From positions 95,933 to 159,932 of the forward strand of contig MDVS01000047.1 in NCBI GenBank assembly GCA_001940645.1: a stretch of 64,000 nt of DNA, in the 5' to 3' direction. Numbering within the stretch: position 1 is the stretch's first letter; every line of letters starts with the position of its first letter. Below are positions 46,496 through 54,591 of the stretch, piece by piece. Origin of the DNA: Candidatus Heimdallarchaeota archaeon LC_3. Its GTDB lineage: Archaea > Asgardarchaeota > Heimdallarchaeia > Hodarchaeales > LC-3. The translations under genes and the position numbers were made by a program. The notes below the pieces were generated by a model. It saw nothing but the letters and a program-made list of their open reading frames with translations. It was not told the DNA's origin and made no database searches.

Positions 46496-47023
46496 ATGTC
46501 AACCCAATTCTTTAAGAAAAATGCAATATATCTTCTTGATAGCTCTTTTTTCTTTAGCACTCAACAAATTCCTAGCAATATCGTGGGAATTTTAGTTATC
46601 ACTCCTGATATTTTAGAAGAGATAAAAGACCCAATGAATAAAATACGGATTGATTCATTGATATCAGCAAATAAACTATCTATTCAGGAAGGTAATGAAA
46701 TAAAAAATTCTGAATTTCTTAAGAAATTTCAAAAATACAGCAATATTAAAAGATTGTCTTCTGCTGACCAATCGTTAATAGTTTTAGCTCTTACATTAAA
46801 AGAAGAGAATCTTGATAAAGAAATAATTATTGTAACAGATGATTATGAAATCCAAAATGTATCTAAAATGCTTGAAATTGTTTTCCAACCTATTAGAAAT
46901 AAAAAAATTATGAAAATTAGAAAATATTCTCTTAAATGTAAAGCATGTAACTACATCGTCTTTAATAATGAAGATGAATGTGAAAATTGCGGCCATCAAT
47001 CATTTTATTATAAAAAAAAATAG
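46496..47023 (+). CDS. nob1: Nob1-like rRNA endonuclease (PIN domain plus zinc ribbon)
   Basis: The 175-residue protein processes the 3-prime end of 16S rRNA. The PIN domain carries the expected acidic residues: YLLDSSFFF (Asp), ILEEIKDP (Glu), LSSADQSLIVLA (Asp) and IIVTDDYEIQNV (Asp-Asp). A C-terminal zinc ribbon (CKAC...CENCG) ends the protein. Domain order and size match archaeal Nob1. It sits between aIF5A and eL38, consistent with ribosome biogenesis. Confidence 0.92.
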   Translation: MSTQFFKKNAIYLLDSSFFFSTQQIPSNIVGILVITPDILEEIKDPMNKIRIDSLISANKLSIQEGNEIKNSEFLKKFQKYSNIKRLSSADQSLIVLALTLKEENLDKEIIIVTDDYEIQNVSKMLEIVFQPIRNKKIMKIRKYSLKCKACNYIVFNNEDECENCGHQSFYYKKK

Positions 47024-47262
47024 TTTTTACTATTTAATAACAGAATTTATTTAAAATCTGTTAAAACATAGAATTAATATCCTTTTCTTTCACAATCATT
47101 GTTGAATTTAAAGTTTTATTAGGGAAATTAAATAGTGAAAATTAGATTAGTTAAGAGAATGTCAAATATAAATTTATTTTTGAAAAGATAAATACGTGTT
47201 CTAATTTAATATAAAATCATTTGTAATTATTATTATTTAAAAAAGTTAATTCGGTGGTACTT

Positions 47263-47460
47263 ATGCCTATTCAAGTTCAAACAGAAGAAGAATTTAAAGA
47301 AATATTAAAAAAAGCAACTGAGGTTCGCATGAAGCGTTCCCATAGTAAAGTAAAGATGAAAGCAAGAACCAGTCACTATCTTTACACTTATGTTTGTGAA
47401 CCAAAAGAAGCAGATATTCTTTGGAGAGAAATAAAGATAAATAAAATTGAAATTAAATAA
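47263..47460 (+). CDS. rpl38e: Ribosomal protein eL38
   Basis: The 65-residue protein matches eukaryotic eL38: FKEILKKATEVRMKRSHSKVKMKARTSHYLYTYV corresponds to the conserved core, including the basic strand and the YLYTYV end. eL38 is present only in some archaeal lineages and eukaryotes, supporting a TACK/Asgard-type origin. ATG 47263 is preferred; GTG 47254 lies within its GGTGG ribosome site. It is located in the translation block upstream of the proteasome/exosome genes. Confidence 0.85.
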   Translation: MPIQVQTEEEFKEILKKATEVRMKRSHSKVKMKARTSHYLYTYVCEPKEADILWREIKINKIEIK

Positions 47461-47575
47461 TAGACTACTTTTTATTCAAATCAGTTGACAATTAAGTTCC
47501 CGATCTCCATAATATGATGCTAGGGGTCTAAGTTAAGCACTAATGACTATATTATAATTGGATTGTAGAAATGGA

Positions 47576-48298
47576 ATGTTTTCACCTAAAAGTCTTGGTT
47601 ACGATAGAGGACATATTTATTCCCCAGATGGTAGACTCTATCAAGTTGAATACGCCAATGAAGCTGTTCGGCGTGGATCAAATTGTTTAGGATTAATTGG
47701 TAAAGATGGAATAGTTCTCATTGCTCAAAAAAAGGTTTCTGATATTAAATCAAAACTTATAACCATTGAAGGAAAAGAAAAAATATTTCCTATTGAAGAG
47801 CATATTATTCTTACCGGTTCAGGTCTATTAGGAGATCTACAATGGCTTGTCTCATATTCACGTGTTCAAGCTCAAAATCTCAGACTTATTTATGGAGAAC
47901 CCGCAGGTGTTCCATTATTAGTGAAGAATTTAGCAAGTTTACTTCTAAATTATACTCAAATTTCGGGTTACAGACCATTTGGAGTTTCTATTATTTTAAC
48001 TGGTATTAACCATGGAAAAGCATTCTTATATAAAATTGAACCATCTGGAAGCTATTTTAATAATAATGCTGTTGTGATTGGAGAAGGCATGGAAGATATA
48101 ACAAAATATCTTGAAGAATATTATAATCCTCAAGAATCAATATCTGATCAAATTATTTCAGGATTAAAAGCATTTAAAGTACAAAATCTAGAGTTAGAAA
48201 GTAACCAAGTTGAAATTGTTCAGATACAAATAGAAGAACCAATATTGTTCAATCGACTTACTAATAAAGAGATTGAGACATTATTTAATGAAATTTAA
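47576..48298 (+). CDS. psmA: Proteasome alpha subunit
   Basis: The 240-residue alpha subunit forms the outer rings of the 20S proteasome. It shows YDRGHIYSPDGRLYQVEYANEAVRRGSNCLGL, the alpha-type N-terminus with the gate helix, and no threonine nucleophile. ATG 47576 gives MFSPKSLGYDRG, the normal archaeal form; TTG 47558 would add six unlikely residues. It begins the classical archaeal superoperon with sdo1, rrp4, rrp41 and rrp42, all on this strand with short gaps. Confidence 0.96.
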   Translation: MFSPKSLGYDRGHIYSPDGRLYQVEYANEAVRRGSNCLGLIGKDGIVLIAQKKVSDIKSKLITIEGKEKIFPIEEHIILTGSGLLGDLQWLVSYSRVQAQNLRLIYGEPAGVPLLVKNLASLLLNYTQISGYRPFGVSIILTGINHGKAFLYKIEPSGSYFNNNAVVIGEGMEDITKYLEEYYNPQESISDQIISGLKAFKVQNLELESNQVEIVQIQIEEPILFNRLTNKEIETLFNEI

Positions 48299-48312
48299 AG
48301 GTGATTTTACTC

Positions 48313-49080
48313 ATGGCAATAAATCCTGAACAAAAAAAGTTAAATTTTACAAAATCAAACCAAGCATTGGTTAAACTTCAGAAAGGGAATTTGAACTTTG
48401 AAATAATTGTAAGTCCAAAAGAAGCATTTAATTATATTCAAAACTCTAAAAATGTAAGTAATGATGAAAACACTCAAATTCCTGATATTATTGATGTTTT
48501 AGAGATTGATATCATTTGGAGTGATGCTTCACGGGGAGAAAGGGCAAACGAAAATGATTTAACCTTCGTTTTCGAGTCTAATGAGGCTCTAAAGATTGCT
48601 AAAACTATTCTTGAAGAAGGGAATTTACAATTAACACAAGTTCAACGCGATGAACTCGCAGAAAAGAAGAGAAGACAAATAATCACTTACATTACGAAAA
48701 ATGCAATAGATCCCAAAACTAATCTTCCACATCCCGCTGCAAGGATTGAAAATGCGATAGAATATGGAAAAATTCGCATAGATCCATTTAAATCAGTGGA
48801 TGAACAAATAAAGGACGTCGTCAAAAAATTAATGGAATATTTACCATTAAGAATTGAACAGGTTGTAGTAGCTGTAAGAATGCCTGCAGAATACGGAGCT
48901 AAAGCTTATGGACTGGTTAAACGATATGGAGAAATAAAAAATGAAGAGTGGAGCTCCAGTGGCAGCTGGATATGTATTGTTTCTATACCAGCAGGTCGAC
49001 AATTAGATTTAATTGACGGAATTGAAAGACTTACCAAAGGTAAAGCAGAAATAAAAGTAATGGAACGAACAAAGTTATAA
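48313..49080 (+). CDS. sdo1: Ribosome maturation protein Sdo1/SBDS
   Basis: The 255-residue SBDS ortholog helps release aIF6 from the large ribosomal subunit. The N-terminal domain contains LVKLQKGNLNFEIIVSPKEAFNY. The middle domain has RDELAEKKRRQIITYITKNAIDPKTNLPHPAARIENAI, with the conserved PHPxxRIExA motif. The third domain is ferredoxin-like. ATG 48313 is preferred over GTG 48301, which lies in the AAAGGTGA ribosome site. It is part of the proteasome/exosome superoperon. Confidence 0.95.
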   Translation: MAINPEQKKLNFTKSNQALVKLQKGNLNFEIIVSPKEAFNYIQNSKNVSNDENTQIPDIIDVLEIDIIWSDASRGERANENDLTFVFESNEALKIAKTILEEGNLQLTQVQRDELAEKKRRQIITYITKNAIDPKTNLPHPAARIENAIEYGKIRIDPFKSVDEQIKDVVKKLMEYLPLRIEQVVVAVRMPAEYGAKAYGLVKRYGEIKNEEWSSSGSWICIVSIPAGRQLDLIDGIERLTKGKAEIKVMERTKL

Positions 49081-49110
49081 TTAGCATTATTAATTTAAAG
49101 GTGAAAAAAT

Positions 49111-49824
49111 TTGTCAATAAATTTTCAGAAAAATCAATTAGTCCTCCCAGGAGATAAACTGGCCTCAGGTAATTATCGACCAGGACAGGGTGTATATCGG
49201 GAAAAAACTAATGAAGGAACAACTTTCTATTCAGCATTTATTGGGTTAGCTTCAATTAGAGGTAATGTTATTTCAATCACTCCTTTACAAGGGAGTTATG
49301 TCCCTCTAGAAGGTGATGTGGTTATTGGAGTTATTACTTCAGTTGGTAGTCGAAGTTGGATGGTGGATATTAATTCTCCTTACCCAGCAATATTAGCATT
49401 AAATAATGTTGTTGATAGGAATGAAGGTTCAGGTGCAAGTGATCTTAATAGATTTTTGCAATTTGGTGATTTAGTTTTAGCTAAAATAATATCTTACGAT
49501 AGGACTAGAGATCCTTCTTTAACATTACATCAACGTGGATTAAAGAAATTGGTTTCAGGGAGAATAATTGAAGTTAGCCCAGTAAAAATACCCAGAATTA
49601 TTGGTAAACAAGGGAGTATGATATCTCTAATTAAAGATATGACAAAATCACAAATTTACGTAGGACAAAATGGTCGTGTTCTCATAAACGCTCCGGATTT
49701 CGAAACAGAAAAGTTTATTATTGAAATCCTAGAAAAAATTCAACAAGAAGCTCATATATCTGGTTTAACCGATCGGATTAAAGAATTGATTTCTGAAAAG
49801 CTCGAAAAAAAAATCACAACATAA
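49111..49824 (+). CDS. rrp4: Exosome complex RNA-binding subunit Rrp4
   Basis: The 237-residue cap subunit of the exosome binds RNA through S1 and KH domains. The N-terminal domain shows LVLPGDKLASGNYRPGQGVYRE, the S1 domain GDVVIGVITSVGSRSWMVDINSPYPAIL, and the KH domain PVKIPRIIGKQGSMISLIKDMTKSQIYVGQNGRV. The TTG start is preceded by AAAGGTG. It lies 30 bases after sdo1 and is followed by rrp41 in the superoperon. Confidence 0.97.
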   Translation: MSINFQKNQLVLPGDKLASGNYRPGQGVYREKTNEGTTFYSAFIGLASIRGNVISITPLQGSYVPLEGDVVIGVITSVGSRSWMVDINSPYPAILALNNVVDRNEGSGASDLNRFLQFGDLVLAKIISYDRTRDPSLTLHQRGLKKLVSGRIIEVSPVKIPRIIGKQGSMISLIKDMTKSQIYVGQNGRVLINAPDFETEKFIIEILEKIQQEAHISGLTDRIKELISEKLEKKITT

Positions 49825-49873
49825 AATGAACATAATTATGGTTATTATTTAAAATAAAGAAAAGTGAATGAAG

Positions 49874-50758
49874 ATGTCTATACAAAATGATATTGATAAG
49901 GTCGACTTACAATCTGAAAAAAGCTCTAGACCCCTAATACGAGATGATGGTAAAAGACTAGACGGACGTGCATTGGATGAACTTAGACCAGTAACAATGA
50001 AAGTGGGAGTACTTCCACAAGCAAATGGATCTGCATATATTACACACGGAAATAATAAAATTTTAGTTGCTGTATATGGGCCTCGAGAATTACATCCTAG
50101 GCATTTGATTCAAGTTAATAAAACAAGAATAAGAGTTGAATATAGATTAGCAACTTTTTCTGTTGGTGAAAGAAAAAGTCCAGCCCCAAGAAGAAGAGAA
50201 CATGAGTTATCAAAAGTTATTCAGGAGGCTGTTGAACCTTCCGTTTTTACGGAACGATTTCCCAGATCAGGAATAGATATTTATATACAAGTTCTTGATG
50301 CTGACGGAGGAACAAGAGCTGCATCGATTACAGCTGCATCTTTAGCTATTGCTGACGCAGGAATACCATTAAGAGGACTTGTGGCTTCTGTAGCAGCAGG
50401 GAAAGCAGGTGGCAAAGTTGTTTTAGATTTGTATGATGTTGAAGATAAAGAAGGAGAAGCTGATTTACCTATTGCCATTTTATCTCAAAATAAAGAAATA
50501 ACTTTGTGCCAAATGGATGGAAACATGTCTAGAGATGAAATTGCAGAAGCTTTTGACCTAGCAATGAAAGGTTGTGAAAAGCTGCATCAAATGCAAAGAG
50601 AAGCCCTCCTACAAAAATACAAAAATATAACTGTTCAAGCTTCCCAAGGATATGATAATAATGAGGAGGAGGAAACACAAGAAGATTCAAATATCGAGGA
50701 ACCCATTGAAGAAGATAATGATTTTAATGAGGATTCAGAAGGAGAATTGAATAATTAA
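49874..50758 (+). CDS. rrp41: Exosome catalytic subunit Rrp41
   Basis: The 294-residue RNase PH-type catalytic subunit degrades RNA phosphorolytically. Motifs: RDDGKRLDGRALDELRPV, LVAVYGPRELHPRH, VEYRLATFSVGERKSPAPRRREHELSKVIQEA, DIYIQVLDADGGTRAASITAASLAIADAGIP and GEADLPIAILS with the catalytic Asp. A highly acidic tail of about 35 residues (rich in Glu/Asp/Asn) extends beyond the usual 245-250 residues. ATG 49874 is slightly better placed than ATG 49868. rrp42 follows 12 bases downstream. Confidence 0.97.
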   Translation: MSIQNDIDKVDLQSEKSSRPLIRDDGKRLDGRALDELRPVTMKVGVLPQANGSAYITHGNNKILVAVYGPRELHPRHLIQVNKTRIRVEYRLATFSVGERKSPAPRRREHELSKVIQEAVEPSVFTERFPRSGIDIYIQVLDADGGTRAASITAASLAIADAGIPLRGLVASVAAGKAGGKVVLDLYDVEDKEGEADLPIAILSQNKEITLCQMDGNMSRDEIAEAFDLAMKGCEKLHQMQREALLQKYKNITVQASQGYDNNEEEETQEDSNIEEPIEEDNDFNEDSEGELNN

Positions 50759-50770
50759 GGAGGAATAGAA

Positions 50771-51619
50771 ATGAAAACAGATAATTTAATTCCAAGTATT
50801 ATAGAATCAAAACACACAATAATGTTACTAAATCGTGATAAACGATTAGATGGAAGAGAATTTTTTCAATCACGTGATATTTTTCTTCAAACAGGTATGT
50901 TAAACAAAGCAGAAGGATCAGCGAAAGTAAAACTAGGTAAGACTCTTATTTATGCTGGAGTTAAAGCTGAATTGGGGACCCCATTTAGTGATACTCCCAA
51001 TGAGGGGGTATTAATTGTTAATATTGAGATGAGTCCAATAGCTTCACCATATTTCGAGTCAGGTCCCCCTTCGAAAGAATCAATTGAGTTAGCTAGAGTT
51101 GTTGATAGAGCAATAAGAGAAGCTAAAGTTTTGGATACAAAAAAACTTTGTGTAATAGAAGGAGAAAAGGTATGGATAATATTTATTGATATTTACATAT
51201 TAGGTGACGACGGTAATCTCATCGATGCCTCTTGTATAGGAGCTATGTCAGCATTAGCCACAACTAAATTTCCAAAAATGATTCCTGATCCTGAAGATGA
51301 TAAAAAGCTGATAAAATCGGATGAATTTTTACCAATTCCAATAAATAATTGGGCTACGACTTCAACATTTTCAAAAATTGGTTCAAAAATAGTTTTGGAT
51401 CCAACTTTAGATGAAGAAAAGATTGAAAATGCACGATTCACAGTTGGTGTTAACCAGAATGGTGACATAACTGCCCTACAAAAAGGATTGATAGGTACAT
51501 TCTCCACAGAAGAGCTTTTAGGTTTAATTGATATTGCAACAGACCGTGGAACATCCAAAATTAAGAAATTACAAGAATTAATAAAACAGGGTGGAAATTG
51601 GCCCGAAGATGAGTTCTAA
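50771..51619 (+). CDS. rrp42: Exosome subunit Rrp42
   Basis: The 282-residue non-catalytic RNase PH-type partner of Rrp41 in the exosome ring. It has NRDKRLDGREFFQSRDIF, NKAEGSAKVKLGKTLIYAGVKAELG, SKESIELARVVDRAIREA and VIEGEKVWIIFIDIYILGDDGNLIDASCIGAMSAL. As usual it lacks the catalytic acidic residues of Rrp41. AAGGAGG is seven bases before the ATG. It is the last gene of the superoperon here and converges with the coiled-coil gene at 51642. Confidence 0.97.
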   Translation: MKTDNLIPSIIESKHTIMLLNRDKRLDGREFFQSRDIFLQTGMLNKAEGSAKVKLGKTLIYAGVKAELGTPFSDTPNEGVLIVNIEMSPIASPYFESGPPSKESIELARVVDRAIREAKVLDTKKLCVIEGEKVWIIFIDIYILGDDGNLIDASCIGAMSALATTKFPKMIPDPEDDKKLIKSDEFLPIPINNWATTSTFSKIGSKIVLDPTLDEEKIENARFTVGVNQNGDITALQKGLIGTFSTEELLGLIDIATDRGTSKIKKLQELIKQGGNWPEDEF

Positions 51620-51641
51620 TAAAACAGAATGAAATTTCTTT

Positions 51642-53450
51642 CTACGTTAATTTCTCTTTTCTAGCTTCTGCTTCTTCAGAATTGCTGCTCATAGCCTCAA
51701 TTTGTGATTTAACAACATTCAAATTTTCTTCAACTTCCAAAAGTTTTTTTGAATTAATACTATATCTATTATTGGCGTCTTCTAATTGTTTGGAAGTCTG
51801 AGAATATTTTTCCTGAATATTACTTGTTGATGATTGAACACGCTCGATATTGGCAGAATCTGATTTTATTTTTTGATCAAGCTGATGTAAATTATCAAGT
51901 ACTAAATCAAGTGATCCTTTTGCCACCCTGACATCTTCTCCGACTGACACAACAACGCTTTTTTCTCTATGAGCTTCGTTTGTTGATTGGACTAAGAGTA
52001 ATTTTGATTCTTCAATTTTATCTTGGATTGAATTTATTTCAGCTTCTTTTTCTTCAACAACAAATTTTCTTCTTTCTCTTCCCTCAATAACATGTTTTAG
52101 CTCTTCAGTAGCTTCATTTATTAACTCTTGAAATTCATTTGTTTGATTTTGAGATGATTTGATTGCGTTATTTAACTCAGCTTGGGCTTTATCAAAATTT
52201 TCTTTAGAGATCTCAACAGCAGCTTCTAAAGTCAATGTTTCACTTTGGAGATTTTTTATTAAACCGATATAGTCTATAATTTTTTGCTTTTGAACCGGGA
52301 TTTGATTATTCAGTTCTAATTTTTTCTCATCATTTGCTGAAGTGACAGCTAATTCTAAATTTTCTAATTCTTTTTGCAGAGATTCTACTGTTTTTTGATG
52401 TAAATCAATTTTTCCAAATTTTTCGTTTACTAATTTTTTTGATGCATCGTAAGATTTTTTGGTTTCATCAACAGTCATCGTTATGGATTGATCTATATCA
52501 GAAAACCCTTTTATATTCATTTCATCAATTTTTGCTTGCAAATATTGTGCCGAAAGGGCAAGTTCATTCAATTTTTCAGCGGCATCTGATATTTCTTTTT
52601 CCTTTTCTTGCTTTTCTTTCTCTAGGATGCTAATTTTTTGATTGAGGTCATCGATTCTTTTTTGTTTATGATTGAAATCTCCTTTTGAAGAATCTAATGC
52701 TTGTAATTTAGATTCTAAATCCCTTTGATGTTCCTTAATCGATTCAACACGTTTTCCTCTCTCAGTTTCAATTTCTGATTTATTTTTCAGAACTGATTCT
52801 GATTCTGTCGATTCAATTGAAGCTTTTTTATATTGTTCAAGTGTCAAATTCAATTGATTTTTGAGATAATTATCAGATTCTATCTGGTTTATTAACGATT
52901 CTTTTTCTAGGATTAATTTTTTGGATTGAGCCTCCAATTTTCTTTTTTCATCTTTTTCTGAATTAAGGATTTTTTCAATTTCATCTATTTCATTTTTGTT
53001 TTTTTGGTATTTTTTTAATTTTTTTTCTTCAATGGTCTTATTAAGATCAGAAATTTGCTCTGAGAATTCTGTATATTTAGAAGAAAGTATTACTTTTTTA
53101 TCAGTAAGAGTTTTTATTTCAGAATCAATATCACGCATTCTTGTCTTCAGATCAGTTATATTAATCTTTGTTTTATCTTGTTCTCTTTCTACGTTAGCCA
53201 AATCACTTATTAAATTGTTTATATTATCGCTTTCATGCTGTAATTGTTTTTCAATTTCTAAAGATTGTTGTTTTAATACATTCACCGATTGATTATAATC
53301 CTCTTTAACCTTTGAAAGAGATTGTCTACTTTCTTTTAGTTTTTGCTCTAAATCATCAAGAAACTGCTTTTCTTGTTCTTTATATGTACAATTTGGACAG
53401 CCCAATTCTTTTCTAGCATAATAAGATCCACATATTTCACAAATAGGCAT
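51642..53450 (-). CDS. Zinc-ribbon plus long coiled-coil protein
   Basis: The 602-residue protein starts with a Cys4 zinc motif (CEIC at 4-7 and CPNC at 18-21, with YYARKELG between) and is otherwise a nearly continuous coiled coil of heptads rich in Glu, Lys, Gln and Leu. There is no ATPase head, so it is not an SMC or Rad50. ATG 53450 with GGGAGA upstream fits the paralog's N-terminus better than ATG 53486. The gene immediately upstream encodes a shorter paralog with the same zinc motif. A long rod with a metal-binding tip suggests a tether or scaffold. Function unknown. Confidence 0.75.
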   Translation of the reverse strand: MPICEICGSYYARKELGCPNCTYKEQEKQFLDDLEQKLKESRQSLSKVKEDYNQSVNVLKQQSLEIEKQLQHESDNINNLISDLANVEREQDKTKINITDLKTRMRDIDSEIKTLTDKKVILSSKYTEFSEQISDLNKTIEEKKLKKYQKNKNEIDEIEKILNSEKDEKRKLEAQSKKLILEKESLINQIESDNYLKNQLNLTLEQYKKASIESTESESVLKNKSEIETERGKRVESIKEHQRDLESKLQALDSSKGDFNHKQKRIDDLNQKISILEKEKQEKEKEISDAAEKLNELALSAQYLQAKIDEMNIKGFSDIDQSITMTVDETKKSYDASKKLVNEKFGKIDLHQKTVESLQKELENLELAVTSANDEKKLELNNQIPVQKQKIIDYIGLIKNLQSETLTLEAAVEISKENFDKAQAELNNAIKSSQNQTNEFQELINEATEELKHVIEGRERRKFVVEEKEAEINSIQDKIEESKLLLVQSTNEAHREKSVVVSVGEDVRVAKGSLDLVLDNLHQLDQKIKSDSANIERVQSSTSNIQEKYSQTSKQLEDANNRYSINSKKLLEVEENLNVVKSQIEAMSSNSEEAEARKEKLT

Positions 53451-53486
53451 GTATACTTCTCCCAATAAATCTAATTTACAAAACAT

Positions 53487-53969
53487 TTAATCAGTAAGAG
53501 TTTCAAGTTCTTTATTTAATGTAGATAAAATAGCTTCTTTTTCAGTCGTATCTAAGGAAAGTTGTTGACATTCATTTTGGAGGGGTATTAGATTTTTGTT
53601 ATTTTTATCTGAAACTGCTTCTAATTCCTGTAATTCTGTTTTCAATTCATTTAAATAGTTATTCTTATTTTCTAGTTCAACTTCAAGTTCTTTTACTTTC
53701 GATCTAATATTCTCTATATTTGCAGTTGATTCTATAATTTTTTTTTCGAATTCTTCTTTATCGTCAACGAGTTTTCTTTCCAATTCCAGTCGTTCTTTAT
53801 CAGCATTGTTAATACTGGTTCTTAATTGCTGGTCTAAGCTAAATTCAGAAATTGAAATTGCTTTTTTTGTACTCTTTACTCCAGTATCTGGTTCTTCAGT
53901 TATATTTAGTGAACACGTTGGACAAGGGGGTCTTAAATAGTATCCACCACATATTTGACAAATTGGTAT
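53487..53969 (-). CDS. Zinc-ribbon plus coiled-coil protein, short paralog, ATA start
   Basis: The 160-residue protein has an N-terminus almost identical in layout to its neighbour: IPICQICGGYYLRPPCPTC against MPICEICGSYYARKELGCPNC. A coiled coil follows (ISEFSLDQQLRTSINNADKERLELERKL onward). The first canonical start, TTG 53783, would remove the whole zinc motif. The conserved sequence begins at ATA 53969, directly after TAA and six bases after AGGTGA (53981-53976). The paralog has ATG at the same position, so ATA is very probably the initiator. The downstream paralog's frame begins immediately after this stop. Confidence 0.75.
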   Translation of the reverse strand: MPICQICGGYYLRPPCPTCSLNITEEPDTGVKSTKKAISISEFSLDQQLRTSINNADKERLELERKLVDDKEEFEKKIIESTANIENIRSKVKELEVELENKNNYLNELKTELQELEAVSDKNNKNLIPLQNECQQLSLDTTEKEAILSTLNKELETLTD

Positions 53970-54591
53970 TTAAATTCACCTATAAATTAATGATATTTTT
54001 TGGTATTATTTGATATTTTGCATTTATTTATTTAACAAATAATTTTTCTCCTTTAGTATGAAAATTAATTCATGTTTATTAATTATTTGGTAGTTTATAA
54101 TTTTTAATTTAATTTACCTTCCTTTTTTATTTAGTCAAATATAGACAAATCTATTCATCTATATTATTGCCCATCCGGTAGTTAAGAAATCGCTGGTTTT
54201 TCTGTTAAGAACAGCTGAGTGGAGAACAATAGCATTATAAGATATTGTCTTTGCTTGTTTAAGTGATTATTGTTTTCTTTTTTTCATTGAAACAAAGTTT
54301 CATACACACGATAAATATTAAGAGAAGCAATCTAGTCAATTTCGGCTGAAAATGAACTTTTTTTGGTCAACACAGAAACCTTTATGTTTTTTTGACTCGT
54401 TTAGTACATGAATCAAAAATATTCATCTCCTATCTGAAAAAAGGAGTCTACTTTCCGTATTAGGTATAACGAGCGATTACGAAAAATGTATTATTTATTT
54501 TTCTAAAGAAATTTTAGTAATATCGTCTAAAAAAAGTTATTTTATCTTTGTCATATCCATAATTACAGAAACAGCTTGAATAACTTTACAA
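53970..54591. other. Intergenic region between divergent coiled-coil and helicase genes
   Basis: About 620 bases, the longest gene-free stretch. It is AT-rich with one moderately GC-rich patch near 54170-54240 that contains the hairpin CTGTTAAGAACAG and a short open tail (...KKSLVFLLRTAEWRTIAL) without a start. It may hold a small RNA or a gene remnant, but nothing can be identified. It contains the divergent promoters for both flanking genes. Confidence 0.4.

Noticed and set aside
47500..47560. Possible C/D box guide RNA upstream of psmA
   Set aside because: ATGATGC and ATGAC resemble box elements only loosely, and D-box spacing is not convincing.
54170..54245. Possible small RNA with CTGTTAAGAACAG hairpin
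   Set aside because: A single short hairpin without promoter, terminator or conservation evidence; left as intergenic.
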